A DNA stretch of 64,000 nt from Planctomycetaceae bacterium. GTDB lineage: Bacteria; Planctomycetota; Planctomycetia; Planctomycetales; Planctomycetaceae. Where the stretch lies: NCBI GenBank assembly GCA_900299185.1, contig OMIV01000344.1:1-64000 (forward strand). Reading direction: 5' to 3'. Under the pieces are notes generated by a model that was given only the letters and a program-made list of their open reading frames with translations, was not told where the DNA came from and ran no database searches. Within the stretch, counting starts at the first letter, position 1, and each line of letters opens with the position of its first letter. Below, one piece after another: positions 6,895-16,147 of this stretch. Position numbers and translations under genes: made by a program.

Positions 6895-8817
6895 ACGTCA
6901 CTCACGATTTGAAACAGTTCTAACTCGGCGGGCTTCGATGAATTTGGCCCAGTAACGCAGGTTCCAAGCAGGGCGTGTAGGCGATCGAAGAGCAGCCGGA
7001 AGTTCTCGAATTCACACGGATCAAATGCCTCGACTGATTTTGCAAATCCGATCTTGTCTCCGTTGCTCTTGATGTCAAAGACCCGCGAACCACCGGGAAG
7101 TTGATTGATGAGACCCGCGTTCCTCAGCATCTCGTCCGAGTAGTAGTGCTCAATAGCCAGATGGAAGTGCTTCCCATCAAGGTCAACAAACTCTTCGCGA
7201 GATGCAGGAACCGGTAATAGGCAAGATTGAACCGGACGCTGCTTGTGCTTGAGATGAGTGTCTGAAACGACTTCGAAGCCTTTGGTCGTTCTCAAGCTAT
7301 TGAACTGGGGCCATCCTTCTTTGTCGAAATCGAAGAGTCCCAGGATCGGGGACTGAGCGTGAAAGGCAGCACCACGAAGCATCGTCCGAAGTTGGTCAGC
7401 GCCACCGTCTTTGACGTCAACTCCGACTCCGCCGCTAACTTCGAATGACCAAGGCAACTCGTTAGATGGAAAGAGCTTCTTCCACGCCGTTAGTAAGTGC
7501 AGCTTGTCGGAAGGCCCCTCCACTATCACGACCGGCTTGCCTGCGGTCGCAAATTGCTGCAGCACTTCGGACGCAAAGCGATTCGTTCGCATGAACGCGC
7601 CAAACGCATGTTCGAACTCGCTGAAGTCTTCAATGTCGATGGGATTACCATCGGGCAGTTCTCGAACCTCGAATCCCGAGTCGCCGAAGACCTCTTTCAT
7701 TCCCATCACAAACAACGGCGAATGGGCGGTGATGATGAATTGCACTTTGGGGAAGGCTTCAATCAGCCGGGGAAGCACTCTCAGTTGATGGTTGAGATGC
7801 AAGTGCAAGTCGATCTCATCAACGAGCACGATACCTCGGATGTTTTCGAATGAGTTCAGCGGGCGACGAGTCTCATCAAAGTCGCGGATAATGTTCGCGA
7901 ACATGCAAAAAGCGGCTGCTTCACCGGCTGATAGGCCCAAAAGGTTCGGAATACAGGCTTGATTACCATTGCGACTGAAATGGGCACTCACGGTGTTGGA
8001 GAACCGGTTGCCATATCTCAATTGAACATCGTCTTTTGCCGCACCGAGCACGCGACCAAGAATTCGTCTCACCAAGTCAAAGATGCATCGATTCCGTCCG
8101 GCGCATTCGAGGAACGCCATCCTGACTTCTTGGCTCGGATTGAGTGTCACCGGAATAGGAGCGACTTCATGAACTTGGCGATCAAACACGACAAGCTTGA
8201 GCCATTCCAACGTCGGCCTGAGTAGTGCGCGAGCAGTGATTCGACGATTCGTTTCACCCTCAAAGATGGTCGGCTCTGGGGAAACGCAGTTCATCGGAAA
8301 GCGATCGTTCGTTGAGCCAGTCGGGTAGCTCAAAACGATCCGACGGAAAGTAAAGGACTGCGTTCGAACCAAAGAGCTTCCTAACGGTCGAGTCGTCGCG
8401 TTCTGGATCAAGTTTGAAAAGGGAGGTTTGATTGTCTTTCACATTCTTCCAGCGATCGACGAGATCTTTGGAAGTAGCGTCGGTTTTGAAGTCTTTCCAT
8501 GACCGATTCAGGGTGTCCTCTGTCATGGTCAGTCCGTCTTCAAACTCGACCACTGCATGACATGAATCAGCTCCCGATCTAATGAACCTAGGCGAGCGAG
8601 TGCGGAAGACTTTGCCTTGCTCAACTTCAGCGTTGGGGTGAATAAACTGCTTGAAGTTGATGAGCGCGTTGACGATGAACGACAAGAAGGTCGACTTGCC
8701 CGACCCGTTGGGGCCGACCAACACCAGCGGCTTTGGTTTGTCACCGTCAAATGGCAAGTCGAAGCTGAGATCAGCAATCGGACCAACGTCCTTGATGGCA
8801 ATTTTCTTCAGATACAC
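6879..8817 (-). CDS. OLD-type ATPase/TOPRIM nuclease, split by +1 frame change
   Basis: The two overlapping frames (8260-8817 and 6879 to about 8261) together give one 645-residue protein of the OLD family: an ABC/SMC-type ATPase fused to a TOPRIM nuclease domain. Relatives take part in phage defence. The Walker A motif GPNGSGKST is at residues 35-43. After the frame change come the signature LSAGE (295-299), Walker B VLVDEIDLH (330-338), the switch histidine TAHSP (363-367), and the TOPRIM acids in VEGPSD (432-437) and DFD (496-498). The first frame ends CTT-TGA-G; skipping one T continues directly into the second frame, as at the prfB recoding site, though no internal Shine-Dalgarno precedes it. 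It may instead be an ordinary frameshift mutation or a base error. The last residues and the stop come from REP copy D. Confidence 0.8.
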
Positions 8818-9383
8818 AACGGCCTCATTTTGAAGGGATCTAGCGAAGTGCTTGATGGAAGTGGTGCGGGATGCGCCTCACTGCATTCCACGAACAGAAC
8901 TAGACGGGTCATACCTAGGATCTACTGCGTCCGCACCCATTCCACGCCCATCGCATAAGGCTCAGAGTCTGTCACAATTCTTGCTTATATGCTGACGACT
9001 CGAATTCAGACTCGTGGGAAATGGCATTTGCTACTCCCGTCTTGAGTGATGATGAGTTTGTCTAATCCGTATCACTCGCTCCTGTTCGCTGACTCGGGTG
9101 CGGTGACTTCAGGATGTGCGAAAAGCATGTCTGAAGTGTGATGCAAACGAGGCTTTGACTGAGCACTTTCGTTGATAGAGCCACTCGATGTTCGACCTGG
9201 TTGCTGTCACCTGGAGCAATCACTTGGAGCAGACGGCGAGGGTTCTGCTGATCGCTTTGCGGCATTGAACCGACAGTAAGTTGCCGCGACAGCATGGCTC
9301 CCGTGTTCTTATGCCGAAGTCACACTAGAGTTCCGCATGCTTTGGAACTCGGACATTGGGCTTTCCAATTTCTCGTAACGGAC
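8818..9383. other. Intergenic region, no gene recognised
   Basis: About 565 nt between the leftward OLD-like gene and the rightward symporter gene. Promoters for both should lie here. A 14-codon ORF at about 9020-9064 is too short to judge. No repeat or RNA gene was recognised. Confidence 0.35.
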
Positions 9384-11060
9384 ATGCTGATGAGCAAATC
9401 GAAGGAACAATGGGCCTCGCGATTGGGCCTTGTGTTGGCGATGGCTGGTAACGCTGTCGGACTGGGCAACTTTCTGAGGTTCCCTGCTCAGGCTGCGAAG
9501 AACGGCGGCGGAGCATTCTTGATTCCGTATCTTGTCGCACTTGTCGTGATGGGCTTGCCGCTCATCTGGGTCGAGTGGGCAATGGGCAGATATGGAGGAC
9601 AGAAAGGCCATCACTCTGCACCTGGCTGCTTTCAGTCGCATGGACGATCCGGCTTTTGGAAGTACTTCGGCATCTTTGGTCTGTGGACCAACTTGGTGAT
9701 CGCGGCTTACTACCTTTACATCGAATCTTGGACGATGACCTATGCCGGCTATTCGATCATCGGTGGCTTCAAGCAAACTAAGCCTGAAGAATTCTTCGCG
9801 TGGATGACCGGTGAAGTCCCCAATCAAATGCTGGCCTTCAGTGGCTTCGGCATGTTGATTTTTGGAGTCTGTATTGCGATCAACATCTTCATCCTGTCGC
9901 GCGGCTTGGCGAAAGGTATTGAGCTCGTTTCGAAAATCGGCATGCCACTGTTGATCGTGTTCGCGGGGCTGCTGGCAGTGCGAGGTTTCTTTATCTCGCC
10001 GCAGAATGATCCCGTCGCAATTGAGAGTCCGATGGTGGGCTTCAACTTTGTTTGGGAGCCCAAGTTCGAAAAGCTCACCGACCCTGCCGTGTGGCTTGCA
10101 GCAGCCGGCCAGATCTTCTTCACGCTTTCTATCGGAATGGGAACGGTCCACTGCTACGCGTCGTACTTGCGCGAAAAAGACGACATCACTCTCAATGGAG
10201 CAACCGCTGCTTGGACCAATGAACTTTGCGAGATTGTGCTCGGCGGATCGATCCTGATACCCATCGCTGTGGCGTATATGGGACTTGATAAAGTGCAGGC
10301 CGCAACAGCGGGAGGTTCAGGTTTTGGCCTGGGATTCATGATCTTCCCCACGCTGTTTAATAACTGGGGATGGTTGGCTCCCATCGCCGGATTCATGTGG
10401 TTCGGCTTGTTGTTCTTTGCGGCCATCACGAGTTCTTTGGCGATGGGCCAACCTGTCATGGCGTTCTTGCAAAGCGAGTACGGGATCAGTCGAGAACGCA
10501 GCGCGGTGCTCTTTGGAGCGATGCTGCTTCCGCTAGCGTTGCCGGTCGCTTTGTTGCACTCAGCATCGTTCTTTGACGAGTTCGACTTTTGGGCTGGAAC
10601 GTTTGCGTTGGTCGTATTCGCGATGGGTGAAGCGATCTTGTTCGCATGGGTTTTTGGCATGAAGCGAGGTTGGGAAGAGATCAACAAAGGCGCCGAACTC
10701 AAAGTCCCTGGCATCTTTTATTACATCATCAAGTACGTTACCCCGGCGTTCCTGCTGGTGATTCTGCTTGCGGCCACGTTTAAGCCAGCCGCAGGTTGGG
10801 ACACCTACATCAAGTCCGCGTTTGGGAGCGGGACAGCTCCCGCTTGGGAATGGGCCGGAGATAGCCTCGTAGGCCGATTGCTTCACAAAGACATTCCGAT
10901 TCCCACTGGCGAAAACGTCGATCTCGCCAAGGTCGAATTCACGAAGAAGCTGCAACTGACTCGCGACATTTGCCGTCTCGTCATGGTGGCCCTGTTCGTT
11001 GCCTTTGGTTTCGTGATCAAGAACGCCTGGGATAATCGCAAACGAGAAGGGAGAGCTTAG
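9384..11060 (+). CDS. NSS-family Na+-dependent amino-acid symporter
   Basis: This is a neurotransmitter:sodium symporter-type (LeuT-fold) inner-membrane carrier that takes up an amino acid with sodium. From the ATG at 9384 it has 558 residues and about twelve hydrophobic helices. The family hallmark in the unwound first helix, GNAVGLGNFLRFP, sits at about residues 20-32, followed by GGGAFLIPYL; the segment SIGMGTVHCYASYL near 250-263 matches the helix-6 region. The usual NSS tryptophan in the hallmark (NFWRFP) is a leucine here. A longer frame starting at 9294 adds 30 residues that look unlike the family; ATG codons at 9384 or 9390 fit better. A 40-codon gene follows directly and encodes its probable small subunit, as in MetP/MetS systems. 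Substrate cannot be fixed from sequence. Confidence 0.92.
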   Translation: MLMSKSKEQWASRLGLVLAMAGNAVGLGNFLRFPAQAAKNGGGAFLIPYLVALVVMGLPLIWVEWAMGRYGGQKGHHSAPGCFQSHGRSGFWKYFGIFGLWTNLVIAAYYLYIESWTMTYAGYSIIGGFKQTKPEEFFAWMTGEVPNQMLAFSGFGMLIFGVCIAINIFILSRGLAKGIELVSKIGMPLLIVFAGLLAVRGFFISPQNDPVAIESPMVGFNFVWEPKFEKLTDPAVWLAAAGQIFFTLSIGMGTVHCYASYLREKDDITLNGATAAWTNELCEIVLGGSILIPIAVAYMGLDKVQAATAGGSGFGLGFMIFPTLFNNWGWLAPIAGFMWFGLLFFAAITSSLAMGQPVMAFLQSEYGISRERSAVLFGAMLLPLALPVALLHSASFFDEFDFWAGTFALVVFAMGEAILFAWVFGMKRGWEEINKGAELKVPGIFYYIIKYVTPAFLLVILLAATFKPAAGWDTYIKSAFGSGTAPAWEWAGDSLVGRLLHKDIPIPTGENVDLAKVEFTKKLQLTRDICRLVMVALFVAFGFVIKNAWDNRKREGRA

Positions 11061-11062
11061 TC

Positions 11063-11185
11063 ATGACCACTTCCGCTTGGGTCTTCATGCTCTGTACATG
11101 GGGTGTGACGCTCGGTTGCACGCTGTATTGCTTCAAGAAACTACTCACGTCCGACAAGGCTTTGGGTGGCGACGACGAGAAGTAG
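11063..11185 (+). CDS. MetS-like small subunit of NSS transporter
   Basis: A 40-codon gene starts two bases after the symporter stop, with GGGAG about ten bases before its ATG. The product begins MTTSAWVFMLCTWGVTLGCT and continues as one transmembrane helix, then a short basic-acidic tail (FKKLLTSDKALGGDDEK). Size, single N-out helix and position match the MetS family, a small partner known to be needed for methionine and alanine uptake by some bacterial NSS transporters. The assignment rests on architecture and context more than on residue identity. It is easily missed by gene callers because of its length. Confidence 0.75.
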   Translation: MTTSAWVFMLCTWGVTLGCTLYCFKKLLTSDKALGGDDEK

Positions 11186-11698
11186 GAACGTCGTAATCAA
11201 TCCCTGAAGAGTTCGTCGAAGATGTATTGAAGGTAGGCCAATTCGCAGGGCACGTTTCATTCGTGCCTCGCATCTCTCGATTCATCGCAATGGCTGCGTT
11301 GATCGGCCCACTGCCGTTCTTGATGGCAAACGCCGGTAAGATTCCCACACAGCTCGATCTCAGCCAACTCTTACTCAAAGATCGCCCTGATTGAGTAAAT
11401 CGCATTTTCCTGGCCGACTACGCGTATCCGCTTTGTAAGTCACCATTACTCTTGGTGGGGCGCAGTTCTGTCGGTCTTCGAAAACGTTGTGCTTCGATTC
11501 ATCGCAGTTCATAAAGCCGGCGCTGACAACGACCGTCTGCGGTGTCACTCGCTGCGATGTCGAATCTCGTCCGAAACGGCGGCGAGCACGTTGTCGCTGA
11601 CACAACTGGAGACTCACGGCGATTTCTTGAGTAAGCGAAAAGCAACTCTCTCACATCAAACTTCGAGTCTCGCTAATCCCTCACATTGGGTTCTTGAT
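11186..11698. other. Intergenic region with one doubtful small ORF
   Basis: About 510 nt between the MetS-like gene and the FAD oxidoreductase gene. A doubtful 43-codon ORF is listed separately at 11263-11394. Otherwise I see no repeat, RNA or clear regulatory site. Confidence 0.3.
11263..11394 (+). CDS. Possible small membrane/secreted ORF
   Basis: A GTG-initiated 43-codon frame reads a basic start, a hydrophobic stretch (FIAMAALIGPLPFLMANA) and a polar tail (TQLDLSQLLLKDRPD), which has the shape of a signal peptide or single helix. There is no clear ribosome-binding site and no known family. It could equally be chance or the remains of a longer gene. Confidence 0.2.
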   Translation: MPRISRFIAMAALIGPLPFLMANAGKIPTQLDLSQLLLKDRPD

Positions 11699-13813
11699 AT
11701 GTCAAAACTCTCTCTGTTTCGAATATTGTTTTCTCTCATGTTGTGCTGCTCGGCACTTAAAGTCGAAGCAGCGGATGAGGTGTATGACGTCGTCGTTTAC
11801 GGTGGGACGTCTGGCGGCATCGCCGCTGCTATCCAAGTCAAACGCATGGGAGGCAGCGTCGTCGTTATCGAGCCCACTCGACGCATTGGTGGACTGACAA
11901 CGGGAGGACTCGGACAAACCGACATCGGCAACAAAGCTGCGATTGGTGGTGTGTCACTCGAGTTCTATCAGCAGATCCGCAAGCACTATTTAGACGAGGC
12001 CAATTGGAAGAGGCAAAAGAAGGACAGCTATCGCTCGGGCGGCCAAAGCGTGACGGGACAAACCGAGGCTGCGATGTGGACCTTCGAGCCTTCGGCAGCG
12101 CTCAAGATTCTGAATTCGATGGCCAGTGACGCCGGCGTCAAAGTTGTTTATGGACAGCGACTGGATCGCACCAAGGTGAGCGGACCGACGACAAAGGGTG
12201 TCACGAAGAACGGTCCCCACATCACAACAATCTCAATGGAGACAGGCGAAACCTATCGCGGAAAGGTCTTTATTGACTCGACTTACGAGGGCGACCTCAT
12301 GGCTTCTGCTGGTGTGAGCTACACCGTCGGACGCGAAGCCAATGCAACATACCAAGAAACGCTTAGCGGTGTGCAAGTCGCGAATTCTAAGCATCATCAG
12401 CTCGTGCCGAATGTTGATCCATATGTGAAATCCGGCGATCCCAGCAGTGGATTGCTGCCAGGTATTGATCCAAAGGGACCAGGAGAAGAAGGCGGAGCCG
12501 ATCATCGAGTGCAAGCCTACTGCTTCCGCATGTGCGTGACTGATCATCCCGAGAATCGTATCCCGTTCGAAAAACCAGAGGGCTATGACGAACGGCTCTA
12601 TGAACTGGGCCTCCGCAACTTCGAAGCTGGCGAGAAACGCATTCCATGGAGCAACTCTTCCATGCCCAATCGGAAGACCGACATCAACAACAACTTTGGT
12701 TTTTCGACGGACTTCATCGGAGAGAACTACGCCTATCCCGAAGCAAGCTACGCCGAACGAGCTGCCATAATCGCGCGGCACTTGAAGTATCAACAGGGCC
12801 TACTTTGGACGTGGGCCAATCATCCCCGTGTACCAGAGCATGTCCGTAAAGAAATCTCTCAGTGGGGTATGTGTAAGGACGAATTCACCGAAGGGCAGGG
12901 TTGGCAAGAGCAACTCTATATCCGCGAAGCCCGTCGCATGATCGGCGCATACGTAATGACTCAACACAATTGCCAGGGCCGCGTCATTGCCGACCGACCA
13001 ATCGGACTCGCGGCTTACACCATGGACTCTCACAACGTGCAGCGTTACGTCGATAAGAACGGTCATGCTCGCAATGAAGGCGACGTCCAAGTCGGCGGCT
13101 TTGCTCCGTACCCCATTGACTACGGTTCGATCACTCCGAAGCAATCAGAGTGCGACAACCTCTTGGTCCCCGTTTGCCTCAGTGCGTCGCATATGGCCTT
13201 CGGTTCGATCCGCATGGAGCCGGTCTTCATGGTGCTCGGCCAATCGGCAGCGACCGCAGCCATGCTCGCGATTGAAACAAAGAGCCCGATTCAAACCGTC
13301 GACTACACAAAGCTTCGCGAGCGTCTCTTAAGCGACAAGCAGGTCTTGATTTGGTCCGGTCCCAAACCCGCTGCCGCAACGGGCATCGAGCTGAAGTCGT
13401 TACCGGGACTGGTCATCGACGACGAAGCCGCCGAACGAACCGGCTTCGACACTGCAGCGGCAACCGTGGGCCCGTTCGTTGGCAGTGGCTATCGGCACGA
13501 TTCCGATATGAATAAGGGGCAGTCTTCTGCTCGCTTCAAGTTCAAGATTGAAGCCCCCAACAAATACGAAGTCCGCATTGCCTATCCGCCAAATCCAAAT
13601 CGCGCCACCAATGTTCCTGTCACGATCAAGCACGGAGAGATGTCGACTACAACAAAGCTTGATCAACGTAAGAAGCCGGACGATGGAGCCTTTCATCCAA
13701 TTGGAAAATACGACTTCAAAGCAGGAGAAGTGGTAGTCGAGATCTCAAACAAAGACACCAACGGTCACGTCATCATCGATGCCGTGCAGTTGTTACCAAT
13801 AGGAATGAAGTAA
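11699..13813 (+). CDS. FAD-dependent oxidoreductase with C-terminal golvesin-like domain
   Basis: This 704-residue secreted protein has a signal peptide (residues 1-23, ending VEAAD) and then a FAD-binding Rossmann motif VVVYGGTSGGIAAAIQ at about 31-46, the pattern of the FAD_oxidored group often labelled xanthan-lyase-like. The next conserved segment RRIGGLTTGGLGQTD (about 61-75) fits this family. The central part holds conserved SNSSMPNRKTDINNNFGFS. The last 115 residues (from VGPFVGSGYRHD) match a golvesin/xanthan-lyase carbohydrate-binding-like beta-sandwich that ends VIIDAVQLLP. Planctomycetes carry many such proteins, probably for polysaccharide breakdown; the substrate is unknown. The frame is open back to 11489, but the ATG at 11699 places the signal peptide at the N-terminus. 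Confidence 0.9.
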   Translation: MSKLSLFRILFSLMLCCSALKVEAADEVYDVVVYGGTSGGIAAAIQVKRMGGSVVVIEPTRRIGGLTTGGLGQTDIGNKAAIGGVSLEFYQQIRKHYLDEANWKRQKKDSYRSGGQSVTGQTEAAMWTFEPSAALKILNSMASDAGVKVVYGQRLDRTKVSGPTTKGVTKNGPHITTISMETGETYRGKVFIDSTYEGDLMASAGVSYTVGREANATYQETLSGVQVANSKHHQLVPNVDPYVKSGDPSSGLLPGIDPKGPGEEGGADHRVQAYCFRMCVTDHPENRIPFEKPEGYDERLYELGLRNFEAGEKRIPWSNSSMPNRKTDINNNFGFSTDFIGENYAYPEASYAERAAIIARHLKYQQGLLWTWANHPRVPEHVRKEISQWGMCKDEFTEGQGWQEQLYIREARRMIGAYVMTQHNCQGRVIADRPIGLAAYTMDSHNVQRYVDKNGHARNEGDVQVGGFAPYPIDYGSITPKQSECDNLLVPVCLSASHMAFGSIRMEPVFMVLGQSAATAAMLAIETKSPIQTVDYTKLRERLLSDKQVLIWSGPKPAAATGIELKSLPGLVIDDEAAERTGFDTAAATVGPFVGSGYRHDSDMNKGQSSARFKFKIEAPNKYEVRIAYPPNPNRATNVPVTIKHGEMSTTTKLDQRKKPDDGAFHPIGKYDFKAGEVVVEISNKDTNGHVIIDAVQLLPIGMK

Positions 13814-13841
13814 CAGCGCTGATCCACTCCAGTCGCAGATC

Positions 13842-14504
13842 ATGAAAACACAACACAATGGTGGCGGTGGGACGACCATAATCCTTGAACCGGGCGACCG
13901 ACTTACTGACGTACCGCGGTCTCATCTCGGAATTGCCACAGTCGAAATCCATGACGCCTTCGTCGATCCACCTCGATACTTCGACGAAATCGCCCGCAAA
14001 TGTTTGCTGCCCAGCATGCGTGAGTATCTGCAGAAGGTGACATCTTCCGGTCGCTGGCGTTTGTGGTTGGCAGATACCTTTATGCCCGATCGAACTACAT
14101 TCGGTGGCTTTCAATGGATTCATCCACAGCTTCAGACTTTGCTTCTCACTCCAGGTACTGCGATTGCTCCGCGTGATGAATTTGCGACTCTCTATTCGCA
14201 CCTCACGGCCATGAGATGGGAAGACGTGGGTTTCGCTGGAGAGATATTTGAGCCAGCAAAACACCAGACGCTGACTGACCACTGAATCCGCTCGCGGAAT
14301 GAAGTCTTCCCGACATCAACAGCGCGTGTCTTTGGTAACACCGTCTCTGGTGATGTCATGGTCTACAATGACCGCGGAGTTGCCGGTTTCGTTTCTCATG
14401 AAGACGGCACAGAATACGTCGTTGGAAGCATTACATTCATGCTGAATGCAATCTTCACTCAACTGCTTGAGAATCGTACCCCCAGCATCGACATGGCGAG
14501 TTAA
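13842..14504 (+). pseudogene. Hypothetical gene interrupted by in-frame TGA
   Basis: The first 147 codons (13842-14282) end at TGA 14283-14285. The same frame then stays open for another 72 codons to TAA at 14502-14504, with a protein-like composition on both sides (upstream WEDVGFAGEIFEPAKHQ, downstream GDVMVYNDRGVAGFVSHEDG). Codon choice looks normal throughout, so the two parts probably formed one gene of about 220 residues. No family is recognised, and there is no signal peptide or membrane helix. A nonsense mutation or base error is the simplest explanation; selenocysteine is possible but I see no supporting stem-loop or selenoprotein family. The product could also be the 147-residue short form. 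Confidence 0.4.
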
Positions 14505-15071
14505 GTTGCATTCTCGCTCATCACTCATGGACCAACCGGGACATGCTTAGTGTTTTCTGAGGAAGACTTCGTCCCTAAATCTCTGCAGCAAACTTGCGAA
14601 ACTCGGACTTACAAATACCTGAGTCGCCACGAAATTGGTTGCACACCAGTTCGCGTGCGAAGCCGACTACAGTGAGTTTCCCAGCGGCGAAGCGCTCATT
14701 ATGGGCACTAAACAACTCCAACTCAGACGTATTTCTGAGTGTTAGAATTAGCCAGAACCGCTGCGTCGGGGAGTCTCTCTACCTCGAAATAATGCGTCCG
14801 TAAGGCGGAGTTACCGATCGGAGATTGCAAATAACGGGTGATTGCAACATTTCTTCAATTGAGACGGCGGCTTAATCGTGCAATTATCCCGCCGCAATGC
14901 TCTGGAAGAGGTGTTGCAACTACATGTGAGTCACCAACTGATGAAACAAGCGGGCGCGGAGCAATGTCTTCTAACCGTGGCGTATTCGGTACGGGCGACG
15001 TTCGGCGCCCCTCTTAAGTGGCCGCCGTTTTCTGTCAGTTTCGGTGGATGTGGACTTACAAGGAGCTTCTT
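14505..15071. other. Intergenic region upstream of AT-hook gene
   Basis: About 565 nt. Three short open frames here look like chance. The promoter of the following AT-hook gene should be in its right part; the start is preceded by a strong AAGGAG site at 15060. No repeats or RNA genes were recognised. Confidence 0.35.
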
Positions 15072-15677
15072 ATGGCGAAGGAGAAGGTAGTGTCAGAAGG
15101 TGCAAAGAAGAGTGATGCGGTACGTGACGTCCTGAAAAACGATCCCAAGATGCCGTCCAAAAAGGTGGTCGAATTGCTGGCATCTCAAGGAATCCAGGTA
15201 TCGTTGCCGCTCGTCAACAAGATCAAGTACGCAAAGCCAGACGGCGAGAAGAAGGCATCTGCGGGAACGGGTCGTCGCGGCCGCCCAACGGGTGGCGTCA
15301 ATGTGAGCGAAGCAATTCGCAATTACATTGAAGCGAACCCAACTGCGACACGTCCTCAGATTCGCGACGCAATGCTCGCCGCTGGTCATACGGTATCCGT
15401 CTCGCTCGTAAATGCGGTTTTTGGTCGAGTCCACAAGAACGGTGGATCTGCCCCAGTAGCACGCCGTGGCCGTCCGCCTCGCGCAGCAAGTGCCAGTGCG
15501 GCACCAGCTCCTCGTGCAGCTGCTCCAGCTCCACGAGCAGCGAAACCAACTGCTGCTCCTGTTAGCAAAGGCTCGCTATCGGCATCAGACCTTCTGAATG
15601 CTAAGCAATTGATTGATTCATTCGGTGGATCTGACCGAGTGCGAGAAGCTCTGGCCCTCCTCGATCAACTGCGTTAA
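15072..15677 (+). CDS. AT-hook/helical-repeat nucleoid-type protein
   Basis: This 201-residue basic protein begins at ATG 15072, seven bases after AAGGAG. It holds two related helical units of about 40 residues: the first VRDVLKNDPKMPSKKVVELL...VSLPLVNKIKY (about 17-55) and the second IRNYIEANPTATRPQIRDAM...VSVSLVNAVFGRVHK (about 75-115). Each is followed by an AT-hook-like core, RRGRPTGG and RRGRPPRA. An Ala/Pro-rich flexible linker (about 125-165) leads to a conserved C-terminal helix (LLNAKQLIDSFGG...REALALLDQLR). Together these suggest DNA binding in a nucleoid-associated or regulatory role, as seen for similar low-complexity proteins in planctomycetes. A strong terminator follows 20 bases after the stop, so it is transcribed alone. 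Confidence 0.75.
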   Translation: MAKEKVVSEGAKKSDAVRDVLKNDPKMPSKKVVELLASQGIQVSLPLVNKIKYAKPDGEKKASAGTGRRGRPTGGVNVSEAIRNYIEANPTATRPQIRDAMLAAGHTVSVSLVNAVFGRVHKNGGSAPVARRGRPPRAASASAAPAPRAAAPAPRAAKPTAAPVSKGSLSASDLLNAKQLIDSFGGSDRVREALALLDQLR

Positions 15678-15697
15678 TTCGCTAGTTACTACTCACT

Positions 15698-15741
15698 AAA
15701 AGGCGGTCAACATCCACAGCGAAGTTGACCGCCTTTTCGTT
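15698..15741 (+). terminator. Rho-independent terminator of AT-hook gene
   Basis: A perfect 14-bp stem, AAAAGGCGGTCAAC (15698-15711) with GTTGACCGCCTTTT (15724-15737), closes a 12-nt loop. The run of T in the stem end and CGTTT after it complete an intrinsic terminator. The run of A on the left arm would let it also act on the opposite strand. Confidence 0.9.
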
Positions 15742-16147
15742 TATAGAGCGACCACAAAATACTTACAGCCTTCAGATCCATATCACTTCGAAACGCCTGC
15801 AACCCTCAAACTGCCAGTAGCATATATAACAGCCGAGCCTTTTGGCGGACTTACATCTGAGTTCACGCCCCCAATCAACGGCACCGACAACCCCATAGAA
15901 TCAGCAGTTTCTCGAGGAAATCGCATTCATTTACTACCGACACCCACCGCCGACTACCAACAATAACCATAAACCACACCAGCATCACTCAACGCACCAC
16001 ATCAGCAGGATTACACAATAAACACCAAAGAGTGCAGTCATCTAGAAACCCAGAAAGCATTCATTTTATCGTTTTTTTCTACGCTTGACGATCCGCACCA
16101 TTCAAGTAACGCATACCAACGCGGTCATTTACTATTCGAGGTCGTAT
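15742..16147. other. G-poor intergenic region between convergent genes
   Basis: About 400 nt with very few G on the + strand, and so GT-rich on the strand of hrpA transcription, and clearly lower GC than its neighbours. It contains TTTTATCGTTTTTTT near 16063-16078. Both flanking genes end here, so no promoter is needed. No ORF, repeat or known RNA was recognised. Confidence 0.5.

Noticed and set aside
9062-9295. 77-codon - strand frame before the symporter
   Set aside because: No ribosome-binding site, no family pattern, in a promoter-type gap.
13773-14282. 169-codon - strand frame opposite the hypothetical gene
   Set aside because: It overlaps the end of the FAD oxidoreductase, and its composition is less natural than the + strand reading.
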